A DNA stretch of 8,856 nucleotides from CAYGWP01 sp964353455 (GCA_964353455.1 CAYGWP010000269.1:1-8856); one strand, 5' to 3'; shown: positions 1-6,553, counted from the stretch's first letter. Numbers and translations: made by a program. The notes: generated by a model from the sequence alone, not told the origin.

Positions 1-2309
1 CGCCACGCCAGCAGTTTCTTCAGCGTGTCGCGGACCTCGGCGGTCTCCGCCTGCCCGGCCAGTTTCTCGAGTTCCAGATACCCCAGGTGCCCCGCAATGC
101 AGGCGTTGATCTCGTAGGGGTACAGGAGCCAGTCGGACTCCGGCGGCAATGGGGGGAGCTTACCTTTTACGGCGGCATAGATTTTCTGCGGGCCGCCGAA
201 CTCCTGGGCGTACTTCCAGAGGACGTAGAAAGCGAGCGGCGGCACCTGCCCGCGCCAGGGGAACGACCGGCCGCCCTGCATGCCCGCGGGATGGTTGGCG
301 CGGGCTGCATCCACCTCGGGCGGGTACAGGAAGTAGTCGCGCGAGGCCCCGTCTTTCCAGCCGATCGTACTCGTCGTGGTTGGCGGGTAGGCGGCATACT
401 CCTTCTGGATGAACTCCCGCAAGGGCGCCCGCAGGTCCGCCGGCACATGCGGCAGCGCCCGCAGCAGGACCCACAGGTTCTCGGCGGGATTCTCGAAGTA
501 ATCGCTCAGGCTCTGGTACCGCCGGGGCGCGTGGCCGAACTGCGAGGCGTTGAAGTAGCCGATGTGCAGGTGCCCGGCCGCAAGCCACTTGCGGACCTCC
601 TGGGCCAGCAGTTGCTTCAGGTCGGCCTCGGTCAGCGTAACCGGAGTGTCGCGCGGGGGGGCCTGCGTGTCGGCGCGGGGCAGCCTTTTCGCGCCGCCCT
701 CCGGCCCGAAGCAGATAACGGCGTTAGAGCGGTGGATGTACAGGCGCCCCTGGTACGGAATAAATGGATTCTGGTCATTAGTCTGATTGTGGTAGATGCC
801 GTTGGTGGAGCCGTAATAGCCCCACAGGCGGTTGCCGGTACCGTCCTGGTCGCCCACACCGAACCACATCTCGTCGTAGCCCGGGCAGACTTGGTAGAGG
901 TGATAGGCGGGGAATATCGGCCCCTCGCGCGAGCGGTCGCGGGCGTCGGCGAGCAAGGGCTTCGAAAGGTCGATCCAGCCGGACTCGCGGTCGCCGCAGA
1001 GGCTCCAGTAGAGATACCGGCCGCCGCCCGAGGCGATGTGCGGCTCGTCGGTCGCCCCGTAGTCCATCGTGATGCGGCTGACGAAGGGCGTGCCGAACTT
1101 CCAGCCCGAGATGTGCGACCGGGCGCCGAAGTGCCCGGCGTAGTGGTTGTGCCGGTAGAGGACGTTGTCGAAACCCGAGACCATCGGCGGCGGCGCGATG
1201 CCGTTCTTGCTCCCCGTCCACAGGAACGGCGCGTGTTCGGGCTTGCCGTCGCCGTCCAGGTCGGCCTCCCAGTCCCGGCCGGTGGCGGCGTCCAGGCAAT
1301 ACAGCATCCGCCGCCAGGGCTTCTGGCCGAAGTACTTGGCCGCCTTCAGCATGTTGACGGTGAAGGTGCCCTGGACCCAATCGCCCGGCTCGGCGCCGGT
1401 GGCGCCCAGGAAGTCGCGCTCGCCCACCCCTTCGAAGACCTCCCGGACTTCAGCATCGTGGTAGTACCCGCCGCGCTTGGCCGACTCGCAGTCTTCCGAT
1501 CCCGGCGACAGGCCGTTGCGGTAGTTGTGCCCCGTGACAAAGATGACCCGGTCCCGCCAGATGACCGGCCACCAGGAGTGGAAACCGGCGCCGTAGAGTT
1601 TCTCGGTCTTCCACTTCTCCTTGCCGTCGGCCGCACGCAGGGCGTAGCACCGCATGTCCATCGAGGCGAAATAGACCACGCCGTCCTTGTATGCGGCCGA
1701 GTAGTTGATCGGCCCCTCGGCTTGGTACTTCCAGGCCAACGTGCCCTGCTTGGGCGTGCCGTGGGCGTGCACGGCGTAGAACGTGCCGTCGCGGTTGCCC
1801 AGCAGCACCAGGTTCTCGGCCACCAGGGGGCTGGTGCGGTAGCCGGCCCGAGCGCCGTCGAAGGTCCAGAGTCGCTTGCCCGTCGCCGCGTCAATGCAGT
1901 GGAGCCTGCGGTCGAAGCCACCCACGTAAAGCACGCCATTGTGGTACGTGGGCGAGTGCCCCAGGGGCATCTCGGTCGGATAGACCCAGGCGGTCTCGCC
2001 GTCGGCCGCCCGCAGCGCGTACAGGCCGCGCGCCGTGGCGATGAAGACCTTCCCGTCGGCGGCGATGATCTGCACGTTCTGGCTGATATACGGCTCGATG
2101 GCCCGGTACCAGACGGGCCGCAGGCGGCCGGCCACCTCCTCCGGCACCCAACTCGTGCGCTGCGGGTTGGCCCCGGCCATGACCCATCCCTCGCCGGGCG
2201 TCGCTGCGGCGCCGAGCGCCGAGGCCGAAACCACGTACGGGGCCGCCCCTGCCGCAATCATCCCCTTCAGAAACCGCCGCCGCGACCACTGCCCAGGCAC
2301 CGTGGCCAT
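1..2309 (-). CDS. Tat-exported PQQ-like (BamB-type) beta-propeller protein, 3' end outside window
   Basis: About 769 codons are visible with no stop; the C-terminus lies beyond the left edge. The start ATG at 2309 is preceded by GGGAGG (2325-2320), 10 nt upstream. The N-terminus has a textbook twin-arginine signal, S-R-R-R-F-L-K at residues 9-15, then a short hydrophobic stretch rich in Ala, so a folded protein is exported by Tat. Residues 80-240 contain repeated blades of the form 'DGxVYxxxxxGxLYALRAADGExxW' (AADG at 101-104, DAATGKRLW at 140-148, AADGKEKW at 227-233, DAATGRDW at 340-347), typical of PQQ/BamB-like propellers. A DLDGDGKPE stretch at 350-358 resembles a calcium-binding loop. 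From about residue 500 the sequence is less repetitive, with no motif I recognise. The family includes quinoprotein dehydrogenases and non-enzymatic scaffolds; I see no basis to name a substrate. It sits 24 bp downstream of an isomerase remnant. Confidence 0.85.
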   Translation of the reverse strand, partial: MATVPGQWSRRRFLKGMIAAGAAPYVVSASALGAAATPGEGWVMAGANPQRTSWVPEEVAGRLRPVWYRAIEPYISQNVQIIAADGKVFIATARGLYALRAADGETAWVYPTEMPLGHSPTYHNGVLYVGGFDRRLHCIDAATGKRLWTFDGARAGYRTSPLVAENLVLLGNRDGTFYAVHAHGTPKQGTLAWKYQAEGPINYSAAYKDGVVYFASMDMRCYALRAADGKEKWKTEKLYGAGFHSWWPVIWRDRVIFVTGHNYRNGLSPGSEDCESAKRGGYYHDAEVREVFEGVGERDFLGATGAEPGDWVQGTFTVNMLKAAKYFGQKPWRRMLYCLDAATGRDWEADLDGDGKPEHAPFLWTGSKNGIAPPPMVSGFDNVLYRHNHYAGHFGARSHISGWKFGTPFVSRITMDYGATDEPHIASGGGRYLYWSLCGDRESGWIDLSKPLLADARDRSREGPIFPAYHLYQVCPGYDEMWFGVGDQDGTGNRLWGYYGSTNGIYHNQTNDQNPFIPYQGRLYIHRSNAVICFGPEGGAKRLPRADTQAPPRDTPVTLTEADLKQLLAQEVRKWLAAGHLHIGYFNASQFGHAPRRYQSLSDYFENPAENLWVLLRALPHVPADLRAPLREFIQKEYAAYPPTTTSTIGWKDGASRDYFLYPPEVDAARANHPAGMQGGRSFPWRGQVPPLAFYVLWKYAQEFGGPQKIYAAVKGKLPPLPPESDWLLYPYEINACIAGHLGYLELEKLAGQAETAEVRDTLKKLLAW

Positions 2310-2333
2310 AAGCGTTCATCCTCCCGTAATGGT

Positions 2334-2717
2334 TCAGCGCAAATTGGACTTTTTGGCGCCTCGTGCACACAGGAACACCCCCGCGCGCCCGGCGAAGCCC
2401 GTCACCAGGTCCGTCCCGAAGAGGTGTGCTGCGTCGATGAGGCGTTTCCACGATTCGCGGTTGTCCTTCGCCTCCTGGCCGTCCATCAGCGGGTTGCCGA
2501 AGACCGAGGCGCTTGAGACGATGACGCCCGTGCCGTCGAGAACGCGCCTGACGCCCTCGGCCAGTTTCTTAAGGTTCGTTCCCAGGCACGTTTTTCAGAA
2601 CGTGATGGAGAACGATTCGAACCCGTGCGGCAGAATCTGGCGGATGTACTCGACCGTGCCGGGCCCGCCGTTTACGAGGGTGCCGATGCGGATGGCGTCC
2701 TTGAACTCTGCGGCCAT
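2334..2717 (-). pseudogene. Sugar phosphate isomerase/epimerase (TIM-barrel) remnant with in-frame TGA
   Basis: Starting at ATG 2717, with AAAGGAG 6-7 nt upstream, the frame reads 40 residues, meets TGA at 2597-2595, and continues in the same frame to a second stop at 2336-2334. Both halves look like one family: before the stop, GTLVNGGPGTVEYIRQ and GFESFSITF; after it, KKLAEGVRRVL, SVFGNPL and ESWKRLIDAAHLFG. Relatives from memory have Trp directly after SITF, so TGA fits a TGG-to-TGA change. Similarity ends near GFAGR (about 2385), after which the codons read AGVFLCARGAKKSNLR and stop. Full-length family members run to about 270-300 residues, so more than half is missing, including the catalytic metal-binding region. 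I infer a degraded gene rather than a working short protein. The first 40 codons could still be translated. Confidence 0.75.
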
Positions 2718-2758
2718 CGCTGCTCCTTTCGCGGTTGGGTTTGAGGGCCGAGGCGCCA

Positions 2759-2786
2759 TCATTACGCCGAGCGTCTGCCGCGTCAA
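2759..2786 (-). promoter_or_regulatory. Sigma70-like promoter of the isomerase remnant
   Basis: On the minus strand TTGACG (2786-2781) is followed after 16 nt by TAATGA (2764-2759). The -35 box matches the consensus at five of six bases. The predicted transcript would begin about 35 nt before the ATG at 2717. The promoter, ribosome binding site and start codon of the broken gene all appear intact, and the repeat element at 2805-2954 ends only 18 bp upstream of the -35 box. This is pattern matching only; no expression is known. Confidence 0.4.
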
Positions 2787-2797
2787 GGAATTGCGCG

Positions 2798-2804
2798 GGA
2801 AGCG
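2798..2804. repeat. Left 7-bp direct repeat (candidate target-site duplication)
   Basis: GGAAGCG here is repeated exactly at 2955-2961, and the two copies flank the inverted-repeat element directly. This is the arrangement left by cut-and-paste transposition. Confidence 0.5.
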
Positions 2805-2829
2805 AGTACTGCGTTAGCCTTGGGGGGTG

Positions 2830-2859
2830 GCATGGTCACGCACTTTTGCGTGACCATGC
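2830..2859. repeat. Perfect 13-bp hairpin, GCATGGTCAC core
   Basis: GCATGGTCACGCA (2830-2842) pairs perfectly with TGCGTGACCATGC (2847-2859) around the loop CTTT. It lies inside the MITE-like element. It has no following T tract on either strand, so it is not a classical intrinsic terminator. Confidence 0.8.
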
Positions 2860-2872
2860 TTATCGCCCGGAA

Positions 2873-2931
2873 GCATGGTCACCCAACGGCCACGGCACGA
2901 GCCGTACCCGTGCCAGGGCGGGTGACCATGC
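2873..2931. repeat. Second nested hairpin, GCATGGTCACCC core
   Basis: GCATGGTCACCC (2873-2884) pairs with GGGTGACCATGC (2920-2931). The 35-nt interior contains a further inverted repeat, GGCACG (2894-2899) with CGTGCC (2909-2914). The left arm followed by AAC is identical over 15 nt to the start of the element at 4667, which shows it is a dispersed family. Confidence 0.75.
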
Positions 2932-2954
2932 CACCCCCGTAACTGACGCAGTAC

Positions 2955-2961
2955 GGAAGCG
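2955..2961. repeat. Right 7-bp direct repeat (candidate target-site duplication)
   Basis: GGAAGCG, an exact copy of 2798-2804, begins immediately after the terminal GTAC of the inverted-repeat element. Confidence 0.5.
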
Positions 2962-2967
2962 GCGCTG

Positions 2968-2981
2968 GGTGGCATGATCAC
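2968..2981. repeat. Degenerate half-copy of the GGTGGCATGGTCAC repeat, overlapping a stop codon
   Basis: GGTGGCATGATCAC matches the repeat arm at 2826-2839 in 13 of 14 positions and in the same orientation. Its last four bases cover the TGA stop and one base of the last Lys codon of the minus-strand gene that ends at 2978. No partner arm is seen, so it is a half-site. Confidence 0.5.
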
Positions 2982-4555
2982 TTGAGCAAGGTGACTTTGC
3001 CGGACAGAACCCTCAGTCTGGCGGTCCTAAGCGAGATGGTGCCCTTACCCTTGCCCAGTGCGCCAAGTCCCAGACAGCGCGTGTTGGTGAACCATGGATG
3101 GGAGCCAGACAAGGCCGATACCGGTCCTTGCCAGTGGCACAGGGGCCTGCCGTTGATGGTGGCGTTGATATCCGCCGAATCTCCCTGGACAGTAACTCTG
3201 ATCCCGACCGAAAATTCCTGGTTGACGGGAAGCGGCGGGGGAGGAGGAAGGAGGGATTTCCCCTCGCCGGGTTTGATTCGGGACAGGCCGGTCGCGGCGG
3301 CGGTGAGACCAAGATTCAGGTTCACGTTTGAGATTCCCACAGGCAGGACGATTGTAGAACCGCGCGAACCCTCCCCGCTCTGCTCTGCCATTCTGAACAC
3401 GAGCAGTACCTCGTAACTGCCATCTATGGCGCAGGGAAACCAGACGCCGCGATCCAGGTTTAGCACGCCCAAGTCCGTACGGTCCCAGCCGCCGCTGGCA
3501 TGGGTCGGCAGGTTGACCAGTTTCAAGAGGTCCATCCAGTCGGCCCCCGCCGCGACCTTTTTCGGGGAGGCCTTGGGCAGCGCCGCCTCAATCTTGCCCT
3601 TGGCCAGAACGGCCTTGGCGCGGTCCTCATCCTGCGCGGCATGCAGAGACAGGAACTTCTCGTAGTAGGCCAGTGCCCGTTGCATCATCTGGGCCTTGGC
3701 TATGGGACTGGCTTTCTCCGACAGGCCCAGGTACCACGTGGCAAGTTCCATGCAGGCGGCTTCCGGTGCGGCTTCAATGCCTTTCTGGATTGCCGGGACG
3801 TACTTGAGCATGGCTGCGTCGCAGGTGTCGTTCAGGAAGGTTGCGGCCTGCGCCGGATCGTCGAACTCGACAACCAGCAGCCTGAGGATTTCGGTGCGGG
3901 CGGCGGCGTCGCCCGGGTTGGCCTCCAGTTGTTTCTTGAGCGCGGCCAACTGTTGCCATACCCGCTGACGGGCCGTCACAACGTCGATCATTGTCTGGAC
4001 TTCGGCCTTGCTGTCGGACTTCAGTGCCACGGCGATTCTCATCGCCTGCTGGCACAGGGCCAGCGCTTCGGGAGCGGCGCCGGCCTTCGCCTTGGCCGCC
4101 GCGGCGGCCAGCGAACTGTCGATGGCGTTCTCGCCCATTCCGGCCCTGTCGAGTCCCGTTGCGGCGGCAAATTGCCGCTGCCGAACCGCGGCGATATTCG
4201 CCAGGCATGCGGCCTGATGCTCGGGGACCTTCCCGGCCAGCAGTTGCATCGCCTCGATGGCGGTCTCGTACCCGGCGGGGCTCTTGGCACCCAGTTCGTA
4301 AGCCTTGTTGCACAGGACGGTCATAAGCGCCGGCGTGATGCCCTCGTTCTTGGCCCCCGTCAGGAGTTGGGCGGCAAGGGCCGCATCATCGGCCGGATTG
4401 GGTGAGGCCAGGACTTTCTTGTACTCACTGCCGTACAGCGAGTTGAAGGTGTCTTCGGCTTCCTCGGCTGACAAAGTGGCGCAATAACCGAGCAGGATCA
4501 GGGCAACTATGGGGACGGACCGGCGTCTTACCGTGTGCCTCAGATGCATAAACAT
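2978..4555 (-). CDS. Secreted helical-repeat protein with C-terminal LamG/concanavalin-like domain
   Basis: The 525-residue protein is read from ATG 4555, chosen because AAGGAG stands 7 nt upstream; an earlier in-frame ATG at 4603 would add 16 residues without a good ribosome site. Residues 1-30 form a signal peptide: Arg-rich n-region RRR at 10-12, hydrophobic core VPIVALILLGY, and cleavage after LSA (28-30). Residues 31-330 are Ala-rich and helical, with TPR-like character (ALALCQQAMRIAVALK at 165-179, AYYEKFLSLH at 296-305). Residues about 338-518 start with DWMDLLKLV and include YEVLLVFRM, INGRPLCHWQG and CLGLGALGKGKGTISLRTARL. This is the pattern of beta-sandwich domains (LamG or 3-keto-disaccharide-hydrolase-like) found after ECF/anti-sigma genes in planctomycetes. 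Such domains often bind carbohydrate, but I see no catalytic residues. A proline run PPPPPP interrupts the sandwich near 437-442. It lies 177 bp downstream of the anti-sigma gene on the same strand. Confidence 0.8.
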   Translation of the reverse strand: MFMHLRHTVRRRSVPIVALILLGYCATLSAEEAEDTFNSLYGSEYKKVLASPNPADDAALAAQLLTGAKNEGITPALMTVLCNKAYELGAKSPAGYETAIEAMQLLAGKVPEHQAACLANIAAVRQRQFAAATGLDRAGMGENAIDSSLAAAAAKAKAGAAPEALALCQQAMRIAVALKSDSKAEVQTMIDVVTARQRVWQQLAALKKQLEANPGDAAARTEILRLLVVEFDDPAQAATFLNDTCDAAMLKYVPAIQKGIEAAPEAACMELATWYLGLSEKASPIAKAQMMQRALAYYEKFLSLHAAQDEDRAKAVLAKGKIEAALPKASPKKVAAGADWMDLLKLVNLPTHASGGWDRTDLGVLNLDRGVWFPCAIDGSYEVLLVFRMAEQSGEGSRGSTIVLPVGISNVNLNLGLTAAATGLSRIKPGEGKSLLPPPPPLPVNQEFSVGIRVTVQGDSADINATINGRPLCHWQGPVSALSGSHPWFTNTRCLGLGALGKGKGTISLRTARLRVLSGKVTLLK

Positions 4556-4612
4556 GTATCTTCTCCTTCGCGCGGCAGTCCACGGCGCACGCTCATATGC
4601 CAACTCACCCTT

Positions 4613-4640
4613 ACCTTATGAAACCGCGGTGCGGCTGCAA
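4613..4640 (-). promoter_or_regulatory. Possible sigma70-like promoter for the LamG-domain gene
   Basis: On the minus strand TTGCAG (4640-4635) is followed after 16 nt by TAAGGT (4618-4613). Both boxes are weak matches to the consensus. The position would give a leader of about 50 nt before the ATG at 4555. If real, the gene is transcribed on its own rather than only from the sigma-factor operon. Confidence 0.25.
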
Positions 4641-4666
4641 CGGTTTCGCCCCGTTCGCCGGCGGGC

Positions 4667-4696
4667 GCATGGTCACCCAACAGCGGGTGACCATGC
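4667..4696. repeat. Perfect 12-bp hairpin, dispersed GCATGGTCACCC family
   Basis: GCATGGTCACCC (4667-4678) and GGGTGACCATGC (4685-4696) pair perfectly around the loop AACAGC. The core is the same as in the element at 2805-2954, about 1.8 kb away. It lies between the stop of the anti-sigma gene (4733) and the start of the LamG-domain gene (4555). It could separate their transcripts, though no T tract follows it on either strand. Confidence 0.75.
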
Positions 4697-4732
4697 CCCT
4701 CGGCCAATCCTCGCTTGATGAGTAACAGAGCA

Positions 4733-5941
4733 CTAATTTCGCTCTCTGCTCTCCCTGGGCGGGCTGGGGGCCGGGGCCTTGCCTTCGCCCTCTCTGCTTG
4801 GCTTTGGCGGCGCAGTCCGCAGGACCAGCACCTTGAGCGCCTTCGCGGCGTCCTCGGTGCAGGTTACCGTGACCCGCTGGCCGACCTTGAGGTCCGAGAG
4901 GGAGCCTTCCGCGGTCTTCGGCCTATCCTTCATCTTGCCGCCTTCACCGGGCACGGACTCCATCTGGTCCGTCTCGATGAGGACCTTAGCGGTGCTATCC
5001 ACGGTGACCCTCTTGGTCTGGTCGGGCCTTGTGTCGCCCCCCTTACTTAAGATCGCGATTGAGTCCGCCTCAACCTTGGTCACCTCGCCGGAGATGGTGA
5101 TCTCCTTGGGCCACCGCTTGCCTTCGTGAGCGAACGTGCGGTCCTGGCCCTCCCGCAGGACGTACGTCTGGCCGGCGAACTCCACCTGGACGCTTCCCGA
5201 TTGCACCGCCACCGCAAGAACGGTCTGGTCTGGGCCTGCGGGGTCGGCGTTCCTCTCGCGGCCGCCGCTGGGGAGGAGCCTGACCGAGAACTCGGTGCCG
5301 AGTGCTGTGACGCTTCCCAGAGCGGTCTTGACCTCGAACCCGCCGACGTTCCTGGCAACCTGGAACGCGCCGCCCCCGGCGACCAGTTCGACGAGTTGCT
5401 GCCGCCCGCCGGCCCGGCCGTGCAGAACGGCCTCGCTGGAAGGCTCAAACGTGGCTCGGGACCCGTCGGTGAGACGGATGGCAGCGGCAGCGGGGCCGAC
5501 CACGCTGATCGTCGCCCCATCGGGGATCCGGGTGGCCTCCGTCCCGTCGGCCAGCACCCGACCGTCCAGCACCTCGTTGAACATCTCCGATGCACCGCCG
5601 AGGTAGAGCCACAGGCCGAGGCCGGCACAGACGGCGATGATCGCGGCTGCCGCGGCGAACCATTGGCGGCGCGGTCGCCAGTGCGTGACGGCGTTCTGCG
5701 GTCGCCCGGCGGCGGGCCTGCCCGTCTCGATCTCCTGAAAGACCGCAGCAACGTCGCGGACGCCTTTCTCCACCCGAAAATGCTCGGCCAGCCATGCGTC
5801 CATGCGTCCGACGGCGGCGAGAATGTCGGCGAGCCTGGGCTCGTCCTTGAGGCGGCGGTCCAGTTCGGCAAGTTCCTCGGACGATGCGTGCCCGTCGAGG
5901 TACTTGTCGATCAACTCGATGTCATGCAAAGACAGGGCCAT
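4733..5941 (-). CDS. FecR-type anti-sigma/sensor protein with extra C-terminal domain
   Basis: The 402-residue membrane protein begins directly at the sigma factor's stop codon (TAA immediately followed by ATG), so the two are translationally coupled. Residues 1-80 are the cytoplasmic anti-sigma part, beginning DIELIDKYLDGHASSEELAELD. One membrane helix spans about 94-114 (FAAAAAIIAVCAGLGLWLYLG), placing the rest outside the cytoplasm. Residues about 138-255 match the FecR beta-helical domain: IPDGATISVVG, AAIRLTDGSRATFEP, VELVAGGGAFQV, FEVKTALGSVTALGTEFSVR, and VQSGSVQVEF. Residues 281-375 form an additional beta-rich domain (ISGEVTKVEADSIAIL, LSDLKVGQRVTVTC) resembling DUF5666-like OB folds, followed by a proline- and charge-rich tail. 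FecR proteins relay a periplasmic signal to their ECF sigma partner; the stimulus here is unknown. Similarity is by motif recognition only. Confidence 0.85.
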   Translation of the reverse strand: MALSLHDIELIDKYLDGHASSEELAELDRRLKDEPRLADILAAVGRMDAWLAEHFRVEKGVRDVAAVFQEIETGRPAAGRPQNAVTHWRPRRQWFAAAAAIIAVCAGLGLWLYLGGASEMFNEVLDGRVLADGTEATRIPDGATISVVGPAAAAIRLTDGSRATFEPSSEAVLHGRAGGRQQLVELVAGGGAFQVARNVGGFEVKTALGSVTALGTEFSVRLLPSGGRERNADPAGPDQTVLAVAVQSGSVQVEFAGQTYVLREGQDRTFAHEGKRWPKEITISGEVTKVEADSIAILSKGGDTRPDQTKRVTVDSTAKVLIETDQMESVPGEGGKMKDRPKTAEGSLSDLKVGQRVTVTCTEDAAKALKVLVLRTAPPKPSREGEGKAPAPSPPRESRERN

Positions 5942-6463
5942 TTACCGGTTCCCCCGTTCAACCGCCAGCCGACGGCGGATGCACTGCTCCAGCGCCGCCC
6001 GAATGCGCGAGAGGGCGCGGTAAACCACGTCCAGCGTGCGGTTGAGCCGGCTGGAAATCTCCTCGACGCCAAGGCCCTCCTCGTACCGCAAGGTCAGCAG
6101 TCGCCGCGGCTCGTCCGGCAGCCGCTTGAGCCATTCTTCCAAGGCCTCGCGCCTGCTCGGCGCGGTCTCCTCGGTGCGGTCGAATGCCTTGAGCACCGCC
6201 TCAATCGTCTCGGGCGAAAAGACGGCCGGGAACCGCCGGTCCTGGTGCCGCCGCTGGAGGATCTTGTTCGCGGCGATGCCGCTGGCCCAGGCGCCGAAGG
6301 AGCGCCGGGGGTCATACTCGGCTGTCTGCTGCCACAGCGTCACGGCGACTTCCTGGAATACGTCGTCGCGGGCATGGCGGTCGCGAACCAGGGAGCCGAT
6401 GAAGGCCCTCAGGTCGGCCTCATGCTCCAGGAACATCCTCAGGAAGTCGTCGCGACTCTCCAT
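5942..6463 (-). CDS. ECF-like sigma factor, Rhodopirellula/Verrucomicrobium type
   Basis: The 173-residue protein is of usual length for an ECF sigma factor. Region 2 covers about 10-76: DRHARDDVFQEVAVTLWQ carries the core RNA-polymerase-binding helix, and FGAWASGIAANKILQRRHQD follows the pattern that recognises the -10 element. Region 4 covers about 108-160: LPDEPRRLLTLRYEEGLGVEEISSRL is the helix-turn-helix entry and LDVVYRALSRIRAALEQCIRRRL the recognition helix. The DPRRSFGAWA and VYRALSRIR motifs match what I remember of the TIGR02989 group. The start at 6463 has AGAGGG about 8 nt upstream. It directs RNA polymerase to a small regulon and is probably held at the membrane by the coupled FecR-type protein downstream. 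Confidence 0.9.
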   Translation of the reverse strand: MESRDDFLRMFLEHEADLRAFIGSLVRDRHARDDVFQEVAVTLWQQTAEYDPRRSFGAWASGIAANKILQRRHQDRRFPAVFSPETIEAVLKAFDRTEETAPSRREALEEWLKRLPDEPRRLLTLRYEEGLGVEEISSRLNRTLDVVYRALSRIRAALEQCIRRRLAVERGNR

Positions 6464-6512
6464 CCACGGTTCCCTCTGCTATCTTCTTCAAACGCAGCGA
6501 GTATTTTGGACA

Positions 6513-6522
6513 GGGAATTCCC
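6513..6522. repeat. 10-bp perfect palindrome GGGAATTCCC upstream of the sigma gene
   Basis: GGGAATTCCC lies 50 bp upstream of the sigma factor start, between the candidate ECF promoter and the coding region. It has the form of a dimeric regulator site, but a 10-bp palindrome can arise by chance and no matching copy was found in the window. Confidence 0.2.
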
Positions 6523-6553
6523 GCGTTTCCAAAGAATACCAGCCGCGACCGCA

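Larger units (their letters stand above)
2805..2954. mobile_element. 150-bp MITE-like element with long interrupted terminal inverted repeats
   Basis: The left arm begins GTACTGCGTTAG (2806-2817) and continues with the 17-mer GGGGGTGGCATGGTCAC (2823-2839). The right arm is the reverse: GTGACCATGCCACCCCC (2922-2938), a perfect complement of the 17-mer, then CTGACGCAGTAC (2943-2954), which matches the outer 12-mer at 11 of 12 positions. The two blocks are separated by 5 nt on the left and 4 nt on the right. Inside lie a 13-bp hairpin with a 4-nt loop (2830-2859) and a 12-bp inverted repeat (2873-2884 with 2920-2931) enclosing GGCACG/CGTGCC. The exact 7-bp repeat GGAAGCG flanks both sides. No open frame of note is inside, so any mobility would need a transposase supplied elsewhere. 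It could instead be a REP/BIME-type repeat whose flanking duplication is chance. Confidence 0.6.

Noticed and set aside
87..2516. A plus-strand frame of 809 codons opposite the propeller gene
   Set aside because: It lies in codon register with the minus-strand gene, shows no recognisable domain, lacks a ribosome site, and its length follows from GC-rich codon use. The minus frame has clear propeller repeats and a Tat signal.
2595..2597. In-frame TGA as a selenocysteine or reassigned Trp codon
   Set aside because: The family has Trp, not Cys, at this place, no convincing SECIS-like hairpin was identified after it, and the gene is truncated anyway. Other genes here end normally at TGA (for example the LamG-domain gene), so TGA is not Trp in this genome.
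3500..4405. A plus-strand frame of 301 codons inside the LamG-domain gene
   Set aside because: It is opposite a gene with a clear signal peptide and helical repeats and shows no start signals or domain of its own.
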